A DNA stretch of 64,000 nucleotides from Coptis chinensis (GCA_015680905.1 CM027381.1:67383501-67447500); one strand, 5' to 3'; positions 46,171 through 59,278 are shown, numbered from the stretch's first letter. Notes: generated from the sequence alone by a model not told the origin. Numbers and translations are program-made.

Positions 46171-47545
46171 TATTGAATGCCCATAAAAGGTTATGATTAT
46201 GCGAATGGAAAGCCCAGAGATGGCTATGACTCCTAAGTTACGAGTTTGCAAGATGTAAATATGTTCCTGGAGGCGATATCCCCGCTTGGGACATATGTCT
46301 TGTAGTGGTACTCGGTGTGAGAGAGGCACATGGGTATGCGTGATTTGGCAAATGTGTGAAGTGCAAATCGTGGAGTAGGAACTAAAGGTGAGGTCAGTAA
46401 ATAAGTGATTAATAAACAAGATACATTGTGGAATTGAATGAACAAAAAGTATATAAATTTATGTGATGTTATGGATGTGAAGTGTGACTGTGAATAATAT
46501 TAGTGAATGTTGGTGATCTTTTATGTGATTGCGAAATGACTATAACTTGATATGTTATTACGAAAATATTAATGACTTGTGATAGTCTGAGATCTATGGT
46601 TATGCACGCAGAAACTTTATGACGTAATGATATCATGTGAATGACTAACCTTGATATAGGTATTATGATAAGTGGTATTCCCTGAATATGCGGGACGAAC
46701 CAGGTTATATCAATTAGACTTAAATGTCTTAAATGAGGTTTGATTATGAATGAAAATTTGATTGGCTAAGATAAATCATTTTATTGTGATGTCTAACTCT
46801 GTTTTGCAGGAGGGTGGGATCTATTAATCTTTTATATAGGGACGTAAATATCCTACCCTAAGACGACGTGTTGGCTTAAAGGTAAGGTGTATCAAACTCA
46901 TATTTAATTAGGTTATTTTATGTGTATTTAATAAGTGGTATGTATGTTATGAGTTATTTTGGAAAGTGGGAATGATGAGTACTATTATATGAGATTCTTG
47001 GAATTTTATATTGGAAATCTTACATGGGAAGAAACTACATACCGTTTTGAGAAAACAAAACTAACTTGTCTTCCAAGTTGAAATGATTGTAATAGTATAT
47101 TCCTTTATTTGAAATATTGAACATATTGTTTTTATATTTTTAATCTTACTTGTGCCAGCAAATTCAATTTGCTGACCCATGTTTGCTTTGTTTTGCAATG
47201 TGGGTGTGTTCTTGGAAACATAGATGGTGGAGTGCAGTGGATGAGGACACGTAATTTTGATTTACTTTTGGAGTCTTCTGATTTAAGTTTTTATGAAGTG
47301 TACGGTTTTGTTTTGAGATAGATGTAATAAAGTTGGTTAGTTTCTTTGTAGTTTAGTAATGTGATTGAAGGATTGTTCCTTTTGGTTTTAAATTTGATCT
47401 CATATTTTAATATCGTAGTTGATAATATGTTATTAGGGTTTCGTTTCATCCTGGGTTTTCAGATGATTGAATAGGGTGACGATTGAGATAATTATATCTT
47501 GAATAATTCCCTATTTTAAATTTTCAGGAAATTTGGGGTGTGACA

Positions 47546-47843
47546 GGGATTGTTCCGTCTGAACATAAGCTTTCATAGGAATCCCCATAACTCCACTCAC
47601 CACCTCCTTGGTGAGCTCCAGAGAGCAGCCATCCTTAACAACCATAATGCAGTCATCCTCAACTCTAAGCATGCTAGTATAAAACGAAAGAGTAAGAGAG
47701 AGAAAATAAACCGTATCTTCCAACAAAACCAAGGGTTCCCATCCTCTTCTTCTAATCTCAGCCCTGAAGTGCACTTCAAACAGATCGGAATAGAAGAGGT
47801 CTTGAAAATTTTGCTCCGGCATGATTTTGAGAACTCGAGCCAT
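47546..47843 (-). pseudogene. N-terminal part of host ORF2 (plant transposon protein-like)
   Basis: The ATG at 47843 opens a frame with RRRGWEPLVLLEDTVYFLSL, then FYTSMLRVEDDC and a hydrophobic block VVSGVMGIPM. This resembles the 'putative plant transposon protein' domain: W.pL, a tyrosine-led helix, FY.nm, a beta-rich middle and a glIP-like end. It stops being homologous at 47546, exactly where the large LTR-like unit was inserted, and resumes at 28388 and 27821. Function in the retroelement is unknown. Confidence 0.6.
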
Positions 47844-49880
47844 TTAGAGTAGGGATTTTAAAAATTGGGGTTTTGAGTTGGAATGGGGGTTGAAAATGGG
47901 GAAGGTTGTGAAAACATGGTATAGTGGTGTGTTGGGGTCGTGACTGCGAGTAGAGTAGGGGCGGGCGCGAGTCAGCTTGTGGTGGCTAGGGTTTGGAAAT
48001 TTTTGGGGAGGAAGAAAGGAAGGTGGGAGATTGCGTGGTCTTAAGGGTTTGAAGAGGCACGTGCCTCTTTTAAGAGTTCGAAAATTGTGGCCCAAGCCCA
48101 AATGAATTAGGAAATTCCAATCTTGTCCTCAGTGCCTTGCCAACTTCAAGAGCCGATCCATGCTTTGTTACTCGTCTGATCTTGACCTGTGAGGTACCAA
48201 AACGATCAACATAAAAAATGTAACTTAACGGTATAGGATACACTCACATCTAACAATAGATCAGAAACAGATGATGGAAATAACTGTACAAGAACTGTAG
48301 GGAAAATATGTACATATAACATAAAGAAAATTTTAATTAATTTTTTTGGATTTTGAATAAGTTTGGTAGACATTTTAAAAAGGTGGGTCATTTAAAGTCA
48401 GATCCCCAAGACTTGGAAGTTTTTGAAAACTCGAGTCAATCCCAACCAGACGGTTGAATTACTCTCTTAGACCGAGCATAATGCACTGGGGGATAACATA
48501 TGTATGTAAATAGAATTATTATGAGGTTGAAGACCGGGCAAGTTGGTGTTTGACAATTCGAGCACCATCATTCTCTCTTAGCTCGTCTCTTACGTGCGTA
48601 TGAACTCTTACCTAAACCAGGAATGATTTTCGGTATATGTATCTATATCTTAAGTTGCAGTTCTCTAAGAAGTGCTTGCACACGATCATTGAAACTGATT
48701 CATCTAGTCTTGCTAGGTGGAGGGTTTTTGTTTGCTACATAAGACATTTTTGAAAAGTTTTTCAGAAACAAGAGAGATTTAGAAGGGGAAAAGATTTAAA
48801 CGAGAGGAGAAATTTTTTTAAGAAAGAAAATTTTTGAAATTTTAAAATTTTTTGAGTCTTTTAACGTCAAATTCTCGAGACAAAATAGAGAGGTGAAGGC
48901 AAAAAAATAGAATTAAATAGAGAATAGTATCATTTTGAGTTACTTTATTTGTTTAATTCTCGTTTGGAGATGCTTCATTTTTTTTTTAGTTAGTTTTCTC
49001 ATTCAAAATATATCTCTATCCATATAGAGGTTTTGCCAAGAAGATAAAATTACACGTTAATCCGGTATCATTTTGGTTACTTCAGCCGTATAACTTTCAT
49101 TTTTATATATTTTGGTTTTGAAAACTATGGAGAGATATTTTAAGAGACTCGTACTCAAAAGCTGTGATTTTAGATGTTACTTACTTTAAAACAAATCATA
49201 ACAGATAATCTTAGGCAACTTTCATGTAGGCTCTGTGGCGAACCCAATTTGGACAGACAAATCTTCAGCTATGCGAGTTGGGGGATTTACTGCGCAAGAC
49301 ATGGAATGCCCCTAGATTGTGTTGTTCTAGGGGTTGGTCTGTGTAAAATCCATTGACCATTTTTGAAAAATCACTTAACTATTGATGTATCGAGAATCTA
49401 TCATTAACAGTGTAAAGAAAACAAATATTTTTGAAAAAGACATGTAAAATAAAGAAAAAAAAATTTGTATACTCGCTCCACAGGTTCACACTTACTCCAA
49501 TGACGAGTAAAAAATATTTTACAAAGAATATTCGAGATATACTGTGGACTAAGGCTTCGGTACTTACAACCACACCCTCCAAGTGGAGAGGTCCGATTAC
49601 CTTATTGATGTATCTCCTTAAAGTAAAAGATGGAATGGAATGGGAAAGGAATATATCGAAACAAGAGGAGTCAATCCTTGTAGACGGGATGATTAAGAAA
49701 GAGTTTTTAGTGTTCTAGCTTCATTCACGTTACTTATTGTTTCAAAGGCTATGTTTGTTGGTTTAGGATTAGGAATAGCTTGACCTTGGAACACATCTTT
49801 CTAGGTTTTATCTTGGGCTAACAAGTTCAGAGATTGTTGCATGGATGTTAGGATTTGGATTTGCTATTGCATGACAGATA
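47844..49880 (-). other. Host retrotransposon interior, no domain recognised
   Basis: About 2 kb between gag and ORF2 on the minus strand, where protease and reverse transcriptase would be expected. I could not find DTG/DSG, YxDD or HHCC-type motifs. Fragments such as SFNDRVQALLREL near 48690 look protein-like but match nothing I know. Confidence 0.4.
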
Positions 49881-51040
49881 ATATTATTTCGATGGGCTTA
49901 TCTGTTTGGACACTAGTTGATGGTGTAATGGGAACTAGGTCTCTTAGGTTGTTGATATAGGTGGGTTTTGATAGTTATAGTTAAACTGGGATGGAACCAA
50001 TGCTCTGTTCTGATTGTTATAGGTACCTTGTCCTTGTCCTTGTCTGAAGGTATTTGTTGGTTTGTTGAAACCTGGTGGTGTTTGGTTTTGTGGAATGTTG
50101 GTCCAAGTGAAATTTGGATGTTGTCTCTATAGTGCATTTGGTACATTGAAAACACATATTTCTTCTGGCTGAAGTGATGATAAGTTTATGATCAATGGAT
50201 AGGTGGAATCTATATGATTTAAGCTTAGACAGAATTTGCATGGTAAGGTATTTACGTTCATGACAGAATGAGGGTTTGGTCTTTTTGTTTGGTTGTGAGG
50301 GCATCTATATTTCTTGTGAGGGTTTCTATTAGGGTTTTGATTTCTGGATCTGATTTCACCTCAAAAATACCACTAGCCTTAGATGTACTGGGTTAGGCTA
50401 TTCTAGAATTGTTTATGTCACCCTAATAGGTACTCTTTTCAGCTTGGTTTTCAAGAAAGGTTAAAGCTTCGGTTGCACCTCTATCCAAAAAAATTACCAT
50501 TACTCATGATATCAAGGGTTACTTTGTGTTCTGGGAGAAGGCCTTTGAAGAAACATTGGACAAGAGTGAATTTTTCTAGTTTATGGTGAGGATATGAATG
50601 GAATAGGTCAGAGAATCTATCCCATGCTTCGGAAAATGTCTTACTTGGATTCTGTCTGAAGAATTGTATCTTGCTTCTTATCTATTCTGTTTTCTTCGGC
50701 GGAAAGTACTTCTTCATGAAGGAGAACACAATCTTTTCCAATGTATGAAAGAGTTGGCCTTCTGTGAGAGAAGCCAAGCGTGACTCTTGCTAGCTAGAGT
50801 GAAAGAAAACACTCGTAGCTTAACCTGATCGTCGGTGACACCTGGATGATGAAAGGTATTACATACTTCATGTATCTGGCGTAGATGCTTGTATGGTTAT
50901 TCATGTTCTAACCCGTGGAAGATGGATAGAAGATTGAACACGTTCAGTGGAATCCTAAAATCACTCGTAAGCGGTGTGAGTTGTATACAAGATAGAGGCC
51001 CATCTTACAACTTAACGGTGTGTAAAAGTTGGAGAGAGGC
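49881..51040 (-). pseudogene. Athila/TAT-like gag, main part
   Basis: From 51000 downward the minus strand gives, in broken frames, a capsid signature: IPLNVFNLLSIFHGLEHE, then HHPGVTDDQVKLRVFSFTLA and SHAWLL (about 50760-50970). The block SFMKKYFPPKKT and FSEAWDRFSDLFHSYPHHKL (about 50560-50740) follows, and a Gln/Asn/Pro-rich region with HPNFTWTN (about 50010-50130). That order is characteristic of Athila-type gag. There are multiple stops. The zinc knuckle is not clear. It is separated from its own N-terminus (54098-54234) by C4. Confidence 0.75.
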
Positions 51041-54000
51041 TGTAACGCCCGTATTTAAAATACGTAATTATTTATTAATTAATTAATTTAATTATTTATT
51101 TAAAAATCGGCTGGATTGGATTTGGATATATGGGCCTGGTTTCTAGGCCCGAGTCTGTGTTGGGCTTGGGTTTCAGACCCAAGTATATAAACACATTGTT
51201 CTAGAGAATAGGGTTCTGGAAGGATAAAAAATATTAAAAATATAGGCAGAGCTAAAAACCCGTTTGCTGGAGCGTTGGACGACAACTTCGGACTAGGAGG
51301 ATTTTGTCTAGCTGTTCATTATTGTGAGTAGATATTTTACGGATTTTTATTTTATAAAATCCTTGTTACTGTCGATTTCTTTTCTGCCGAAATCTATCGT
51401 GTTGTTAAAACTTAAAACTCTAGAATTAGATATTGAACTGTCGGAACTGTTGGGACTTGGAAGTCGCCAATGGCGACGTCGCGAGTCCAACAGCAAGGAA
51501 TCGTCCAGTATTTTCATTTGAACACTTATGATTATATTTACTATAATACTGTGGGGGTGTCAATACTTTTTGTTGAACTGTTGCGGCTTGGGCTGTCGAA
51601 GCTCTGTTCAAGCTTTGAACAGGCGCTAATGGCGTCGCCAGAGAAGGAAACAAAAGGGGAACGAAATCCTTTAATTTGTTTAAACTATGGTTTTATTTTG
51701 TGATGTTAAACTGTTGTATTGTGGTTTGATGTTGGGGACGTCGGGATTGATATGTGGGTACTGTTGGAAGCTTGAAACGTCGACAGTCGGTAATGGAGGC
51801 GCCAACCCATTAGAAATATGAACTGTTTTGTTGTTGTGTGGTGTGTGCTTTTGAATTATCAAACCGTGATTGGGATGGGTGTCTTTGGTATTAATAGGTG
51901 CTAGTAAAGCTTAAGAAAAGATGTTTGGAAATGGTATTAATGGCGTAGAGGAATTTTGTCTCAGATCTAGTTTTGGTCAAGATGTTAAATTCAAGAATGG
52001 AGTTTTTGTTTTTATTAAAGTTGTAGGGTTGGTGGTTAGGAGTGATTTCGGTTGGTTGAAATGGGAGATGGTGGTGGTCGGTTTTGGGTGGGAGGAGGAA
52101 GAGGGGAATTTCATTAGGGGTGAAGGTTGGTCCTTATTTGGGCACGGGACTTTCTGGCTTGGCTTGGGCCAAAGCTAATAGGTTTCGGTTTTGGACCTTT
52201 GACCATTGATTTTGACCGTTGACCATTGACTTTGTTTGGGCCCCGTTGTCCGTTGACTATGATTTTACGTGATTGACTTTGACCATTGACCATTGATCGA
52301 GCCCTTGAATGTTGACTTTTACAATTTTTCTCATATTTAAGAATATGGACAAATATAGTAATAAAATATTGTCCGGAAATTATATAACGTTGTTTGTCAT
52401 TATCTAATTAAGATTTGACAATTTTTCTCATATTTAAGTGTAAAACATATATATATAACGCTTTTTGATTATCTAATTATTTTGGATGAGTAGTGGACCG
52501 CTTTAATTGTGCTACATTTTATGTTATAAATTGTATGGACAAATCCAATGCTAAAATGCTGTGGAAGCTTGTATAAATTTGGTGGTCATTATCTAATTAA
52601 GATTTGACGTTGATATTGTGACATTATATAATATCTTGGAATATATATATATATAATGCAATAGTTGTGGAGAAATAAATGTATAAACCCTCCATTAGTA
52701 TATGTGAGATGCTGCTACTATGAGGTAGTATAGTATGTGTAGATATTTTTCCACGCGATTGTGGCTTAGTGCAATAATATATTGGCACGTGAAAGAATGA
52801 AAATGGTTATAAGATATATTGAGATATTTCTAAATATTGTGGCTTAGTGCAATAATGTATTTGACATGCACATGATATAGTGGAATTATTATGAGTCATT
52901 AATGTATGACACCTGAATAAATTACGTAACGAAAATCCTAGAACCTGACTACCACAACTCATGTGATCTGCCCTGTGTGGGCGTGTGCTATTTGATTGGC
53001 CCTTCTGGTGTTTCAGTGAATCTGAATGGCCTTCGGGCATAAGTAATGTGATTGGCCCTTCTGGCGTTTCAGTAAAGCTGAATGGCCCTTCTGGCGTAGC
53101 CAAATAGTGGCTTGATTATTCCGTTCGCAAAATAAAACGAGACGCGCGATATTTTATGCCGAATAGTGGCAGTACTTGCATAATGGCTTCCGTGTGAGGA
53201 TTTACCTGGTGTGTGGCATCCCGCTCAGGGTGGTTACGCACGGAGTGGTTCATTATGTAAGGGGAGGCATGTGGATGTACATGTTCGGCGTTGGGTAGCG
53301 ATTGTGGTAGCCAGGAAAACTAGGTAAGACATAGATACGACGTGATTTTAGGGACACACAAAGAAAGCTTTAATTAATATAATTATGGTAATATGTTGGT
53401 AAATGATATATCTTTAGATAGATGATTGTATATGATTTGGCTGGTTAGTATTTTAGTTAGAACCTAAGGCGCCTCGTGGAGGAACTAAATGCCTTTTTAT
53501 TATGCGTATGGTATGCTTTGTATTAGTTGTTGGAAGTTAAGGCGCCTCAGTAGAGGAACTACCTGCCTAGATTATTGTACTTAAGGATGTTGTATTAGTA
53601 CGTCGTTGAAAGTTAAGGCGCCTCGGGGAAGGAACTAACTGCCTTATGGATTGTGTATATATATGTATAAATATATGTTGTATTTTAGAGCTACTTACAC
53701 CAGCATTTTTATAATGCTGACCCGATTTGCATGTTTGCTTATCGGGTGTGTTCATTAAATGAACACAGTTGATAAGTCTTGATTGGTTTAGTGTTGAAGA
53801 AGGTTGGTTGCTGCTCGTGATTTGCGTTAGCGTCGCATTTCAAGATAGGCCTTATTTTCCTTTGAGGTGATATAAATTTTCAGTTGAGATAAGGTTATTT
53901 GTATTTTCATTTGTTAACTTTTGTAATGAAGATGACTTTTGTTTAAGTTAAAAATTTTATTGGTTTTTAATTATCCAAATATTTAAATTGTTTATGGGTT

Positions 54001-54092
54001 TTTGGAAGTGGAGAGTGCGTCACACCTCGGAAATCAAAGAGTCGGGAACAAATAATGTTTTTCCGAATTCTGTCGAAATTCGGGGTGTGACA
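51041..54092 (+). mobile_element. C4: solo-LTR-like unit, 3.05 kb, TSD GAGGC
   Basis: It starts TGTAACGCCCGTATTTAAAA, ends ..AATTCGGGGTGTGACA, and has perfect 5-bp duplications GAGGC at 51036-51040 and 54093-54097. It lies within gag of the host element. It is the shortest copy. The TATA box is present (near 51184), the short-ORF ATG is ATA, and the donor region is changed (attGTGAGTAG). A TTGAC cluster is at 52197-52315 and the gaggcgcctta-type blocks at 53465-53645. Confidence 0.85.
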
Positions 54093-54097
54093 GAGGC

Positions 54098-54234
54098 TCT
54101 TCAACTTGCACTACTTCGTCAACCATCTTAGGAGATGGAGGACTAGAAACAAGAGATTGTCTAGGGCGACGAACTCTCCTACGTGAGTAAGTTTTATTTT
54201 TGCTAATACTAGAAATGCCTGAACGCAGTATCAT
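54098..54234 (-). pseudogene. N-terminal segment of host gag
   Basis: The ATG at 54234 opens MILRSGISSISKNKTYSRRR, then RPRQSL and an acidic turn before the GAGGC target duplication of C4. A Met plus basic 'LRSG' start is typical of gag in this group. Removal of C4 places it directly before the capsid remnant at 51040. Confidence 0.6.
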
Positions 54235-54890
54235 ATACTTTTAGCAAGACCCCAAAACTATCCTAACATGCGCAAATGGTGCAATGTATGCTCAAGAAAT
54301 CGAAATTCATTTTTGCAAGTATGGAGTTTTGAAAACTTTGCTTTGGTATATATTTTACTATGCCCTGTTCAGAGGAATAGTTGGGCGCGAGACTAGGATG
54401 GCTCTACTACACGTCTCAGAAGAGTAGGTAGTCACTTCACCAAGTGGTGTACTACCAAGAATCTCACTCACGATGGATCTAGGAGAGGGGAGTGAGGAAG
54501 ATAGTTGTTCCACCGGAATCTGGTAACTAATTACTTTAAATCCTCGTGGCTATATTTTTGTCATTTTCTGGAGAAGCGTGACTACTTTGGGCTCTAGTTG
54601 ATTGATTTTAATTAATTTTTTTTGGTCTAGGGCTTTCAAGAATTAAGCAACGTCTAATTTACCTACATTGGGTAATGACTTCCCAATGGTTGTTATGGCT
54701 CGGGTTCAGCCTTATGCACGAATGTAAATTATAGTGCGAAAAGTAAATTTCAAACAATCACGTAAGCATGCTTGAACACACTAGTATTCTCTTACTTGGA
54801 CTTCGAGGAGGTTTAGAATTTACCTCTTAAGCCGTGCTTACATGTTGTTTAAGGAAACCCCGCTTTTAAGTTACAAATAAAAGCACACGG

Positions 54891-55208
54891 GACCAAAATA
54901 TCGCCGATATATCCGATATATCACCGATATATATCGGTATTTTGGTACACCGACATCGATATTTCGACTATATCCACCAATATAGAAACCTTGAAACTTT
55001 ATATCGATATAATCGATATTTCGATATAATCGATATATATCGGTTGACTTTTTGACCATTTTAAAATATAAATCCGATATTTCCAATATATTTCTAATAT
55101 ATATCCGATATTTTTAAGTTTGAACCGTTACCAAAAAAAATGGATATATCAAATAATATCGGTTTTTGGGTACACCGATATATTCATCGATATTGATATT
55201 TTGGGCCT
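54891..55208. mobile_element. AT-rich MITE with cgatat motifs
   Basis: The left end gaccaaaatatcgccgatat and the inverted right end gcccaaaatatcaatatcga are similar. The interior is crowded with atatcgatat-type palindromes. It is about 318 bp and non-coding. A target duplication is not clear, so the class is unsure (possibly hAT). Confidence 0.55.
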
Positions 55209-55324
55209 TGCTTAAAAAGCCCACAAGTTGGGTTTTTGACAATTTATACAACTTTGCCTTCAAGAGCTTAAACTTAAAACTAAACTAAGATTATACTAAT
55301 CTAATTAACTAGTTTTAGATTAAT

Positions 55325-58300
55325 TGTAACGCCCATATTTAAAATACGTATTTATTTATTTATTTATTTAATTAATTATATATATAAAATCTGTTGGATT
55401 GGATTTGAGATATGTGGGCTGGGTTTTAAGGCGAAGTCGTGTTGGGCTTCGGTTTCAAACCCAAGTATATAATCACATTGTTATAGATAATAGGATTTTT
55501 AGAGAATAAAAAAATAATAATAATGGAGGCAGAGATAGAAGCTGGATTGCTAGAGCGTGGGAGCGCGACGGTTCGGACGATGAGGGATTCGTCGGGTTTT
55601 AATACAGGTGAATAATTACTTTTTCTAGTTCGCGTGAATAAGGAAAAAAAATAAGCTTTACTGTTCAATATTTTTCAGCTCAGTATTTGTCTAGTTTATT
55701 CTGCGTCCTGGGTCGAATAGTTACAATGGTTCCCTGGTGCCGTATGGAGTGATGGAGGATTGAAACTCCAAATTTTAGAACTGTTGGCTCTCTAAAGTGA
55801 CTGTTATGACAGTGCGAACCATCATAACAACAACAAAAAAATCGCTAGGTTTATTGCTTTAGGTGCAGGTGATTTGATTTGTTTTGGTTGGTGGAGTGTT
55901 GTGTTTGTTGTTGTGGGTTGTATTGGTTTTGGTTGATTGAGGGTTTGTTGTAGTGAGTGTGTTGGAGTAGCTGAGAGTGCTGTGAAGGAGGGAGCTTCAA
56001 CAGGCGTTAATGGCGCCGGTGGAGAGTTTTGAGAAAAACTCGGTTGGCCCGTTTTTGGGTTTAATTGGAGTGTGGGGTTTTTATCTAGACTAGTTTATAG
56101 TTTATTGTAGTGTGTGGGGCTGTCGAATGAGGGCTGTCAAAGCTCGGAGAGGAGCGTCAATGGCGGTCGGGTTGAGTTTTTGCAGTATTAGGGAATCGGG
56201 TTTTGTGGGTATGGGAAGATGGGGTTTTTCTAGGGGATCAAAACCGTGGGGTTGAAAGGGGAGCACGAGTGTTGGCTGGCGGTGGAGAGGAGCTGCTGGT
56301 TAGTTGATGAAGAAGGAAAAGGACGACTTGTTCCTCTTAGTTGGGCCTTGGGCCTGGATTGGTTTCTTTGGGCCGGCTATTTTGGTTTAGTTTGGGCCCA
56401 GTTTAGGTAAGTTGTTTGGGCTAAAAACTAATTGGTTTTCTTTGGGCTGAACCAAGTTAAGTTTTGGGCCAGTTCTCTTTGTTTTGTTTTGGCGAAAATC
56501 TAGTAGTGTATTGGGCCCGCATTAAGTTGTGGACCAGTTTTGGTTTAGTTTGGGCCCAATTTAAGTTAAGTTGTTTGGGCTAAAACTAATTGCTTTTCTT
56601 TGGACCAGTTTCAAGTTAGTTTTGGGGCCGGTCCATATAACTTAATAGAGATCCAAATGGGTCTTTCAACATTTAGATTTTTGGGTTCTATGGTTTGGGG
56701 TTTGGGCTCGGCTAGTTGGGTCCGAACCATTACCTTAGTCATGAGCCCATGAACCATGCACCTATGCCTTTAGCCATGAACCATGGCTATGACCCTGAAC
56801 CTGTTGAATATGGAAATGACAGTTTGACTTTGACAATGACGTGTTGACTTTGACTTTGACCGTTGACTGAGGAATGTTCACTTTTTCCAGTTTTTCACAT
56901 ATTTAAGAATATGGACAAATGTAGTAATAAAATATTGTCGAAGCTTGTATAAATTTGGTTGTTATTATCTAAATAAGATTTGACGTTGATATTGTAACAT
57001 TATATAATATGTTGGGATATATATATTAAAGGCAATAGTTTTGGAGAAATAAATGTATATACACTCTATTATTTTATCTGTAAGATGCTAGTAGAGTATT
57101 TGTGGATATTTCTCACGGGATTGTGGCGTAGTGCAATAATATATTGGCACGTGAAAGAATAAAAGTTGTTATGAGATGTATTGAGATAATTCTAAATATA
57201 TTTGGCGTAGTGCAATATATGATTGACACGTGAAATAATAAGTTTCGAGATTTGATATAGAGATACTTGGATATCGTGCAATAAATAGTATTGGCACGTG
57301 ATAATGTGAATTGTATTATAACGAGAAACGTTGAGCTTCAGTACAATTAAGTATACTCGCATGAGATAGAATAAGAATTATTCTGAGATATATATGTATG
57401 ACACTTAAATAAATTACGTAATAAAAATCCTAGAACCTAGCTACCACAACTCATGTGATTTGGCCCTTCTGGCGTTTCAGTGAATCTGAATGGCTCTTTG
57501 GGTGAAAGTAATTGGATTGGCCCTTCTGGCATTTCAGTAAATCTGAATGGCCCTTCTGGCGTAGCCGAATAGTAGATTGATTATTCCGTTCACAAAATTA
57601 GAACGAGACGCGCGATATTTTATGCCGAATAATGGCAGTACTTACATAATGGCTTTTGTATGAGGGTTATCTGGTGTGCGGCATGGAGTGGTTCATTATG
57701 CAAGGGGAGGCATGTGGATGTACATATTCGGCGTTGGGAAACGATTGTGGTAGCCAGGGAAACTAGGTAAGACATAGATACGACGTGATTTTAGGGACAC
57801 GCAATGAAAGCCTTAAATTAATATAATTATGGTAATGTGTTGGTTAATGATGTATCTTTAGATAGATGATTGTATATAGTTTTGCAGAAGTGTGGGTCAA
57901 ACTAATTACTTGTGCAGAGACGACCCATTCTGTAATTGAGCATGAAATGCGGTAAGTATAAAATATGCTTGGTTGGTTATTAGTTTAGTTAGAACATAAG
58001 GCGCCTCGTGGAGGAACTAAATGCCTTTTATTATGTGTTTGGTTTGTTGTGTGGTTAGTGGGAAGTTAAGGCACCTCAATGGATGAACTACCTGCCTTAC
58101 TTATTGTAGTTAAAGAATGTCGTATTAGTTGTTGGGAGTTAAGGCGTCTCGGTGGAAGAACTAACTGCCTTATGGATTGTGTATGTATATATATAAATAT
58201 ATGTTGTATTTTAGAGCTACTCACACCAGCATTTTTATAATGCTGACCCGATTTACATGTTTGCTTATCGGATGTGTTCATTAAATGAACATAGTTGATA

Positions 58301-58660
58301 AGTCTTGATAGGTTTAGTGTTGAAGAAGGTTGGCTGCTGCTTGTGGTTTGCGTTAACGTCGCATTTCAAGATAGGGTTTGTTTTCCCATGAGATGATATA
58401 GATTTTCAGTCTAGACAATGTTTTTGTATTTTCATTTGTAGTTTTAATTAAAGAGTTATTGAAAGGAGAGTTGTAACCTAATCTTATTTGTGAAGTTTTG
58501 TAATGAAGAGGACTTTTGTTTAAATTTAAAAATTTTATTGGTTTTTTTATTATCCGCATATTTAAACTGTTTATGGGTTTTTGAGAGTTGAGAGTGTGTC
58601 ACACCTCGAAGATCGAAGAGTCGGGAACAAATGTTATTTTTCCGAATTCTGGGTGTGACA
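55325..58660 (+). mobile_element. C5: solo-LTR-like unit, 3.3 kb, TSD TTAAT
   Basis: It starts TGTAACGCCCATATTTAAAA, ends ..CCGAATTCTGGGTGTGACA, and has perfect 5-bp duplications TTAAT at 55320-55324 and 58661-58665. The last part has lost about 15 bp relative to the others (no 'gtcgaaattcg'). The TATA-like 'agtatataatca' and the short ORF MEAEIEAGLLERGSATVRT.. (ATG at 55522) are present. It is inserted in the leader region of the host retrotransposon. Confidence 0.85.
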
Positions 58661-58665
58661 TTAAT

Positions 58666-59258
58666 CACCTAGATTAACTATAGTCAATTGGACTTAGAGT
58701 GTTGATTACCAAGTTGATTCAAAGTGTACATGTGAGCTATGATCCATAAATTGCCTCACACACTTGAACTTCCCAAGGCAATTAAAACTCTAATCTCTTG
58801 GTAAGTATTAAACTTAAACCAAGTTTAACTCATGTTCATCATAATAAATCAATCAAAATCCAATTTTTCTTTTTCTTTTTTTCATTTTTCTTTTTATCAC
58901 TAACTATTAAAAACAAGTTCTACTATTTTCTCCTACTCTATTACAAAATCTGGGCTCGGAGTACAACTGTGTATCACAAATGAACTGAACTATCAAAAAA
59001 TTGGACACAATTCTGTGGAGGTGCCCGAGCGGTTGCCCTCACCATGCCCGCCGGCGCCAGTGGACGACTGTCGTCTTTTGCTTGTTTGATCAGCTCCTCT
59101 CCAAGTTGTTTGTTCCACAACCTGATTTGCAAGAAAGTGGATCAGTATTGTAAAACAATAAAATAAAATGACAAAAAATTGAAAAAAAAACTAGAAATGG
59201 ATAGATGAGAATGATGCTCCCTTCTTAGATTCTCAACCAATCACTCTCACTCCTTCAA
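58666..59258 (-). other. Leader of the host retrotransposon
   Basis: Non-coding region between the primer site and gag. It includes a GC-rich patch at 59010-59080 and T-rich stretches. Confidence 0.45.
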
Positions 59259-59276
59259 TCCCCGGCAGCGATGCCA
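59259..59276 (-). other. Primer-binding site, tRNA-Asp type
   Basis: The minus strand reads TGGCATCGCTGCCGGGGA. This is close to the TGGCGCCGTTGCCGGGGA used by Athila, TAT and Ogre elements, and lies two bases from the LTR edge at 59279. It fixes both the orientation and the broad lineage of the host element. Confidence 0.8.
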
Positions 59277-59278
59277 TT

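Larger units (their letters stand above)
28393..47545 (+). mobile_element. Large LTR-like unit (Tekay/chromovirus-like solo LTR), itself nested
   Basis: The unit begins TATAACAACCCCAATTTTTA (TG changed to TA) and ends ..GGAAATTTGGGGTGTGACA. It is flanked by gggac (28388-28392) and gggat (47546-47550), a 5-bp duplication with one change. Its own sequence is 28393-29479, 40252-41511 and 45356-47545, together about 4.5 kb. It is non-coding, with a tandem block of about 192-bp units and another of 76 bp. Its removal restores the ORF2 frame of the host, which is good evidence for the boundaries. The lineage is a guess from the TGTAACAACCCC type start, familiar from plant chromovirus LTRs. Confidence 0.65.

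Noticed and set aside
49174-49718. Plus-strand frames of 60 and 95 codons with protein-like wording
   Set aside because: They oppose the direction of the host retrotransposon, match no family I know and lie between gag and ORF2 remnants.
59013-59060. tRNA-like 'gtgcccgagcggttgcc'
   Set aside because: Resembles a Ser/Leu D-arm, but no anticodon stem, T-arm or acceptor stem follows. It is leader sequence of the host retrotransposon.
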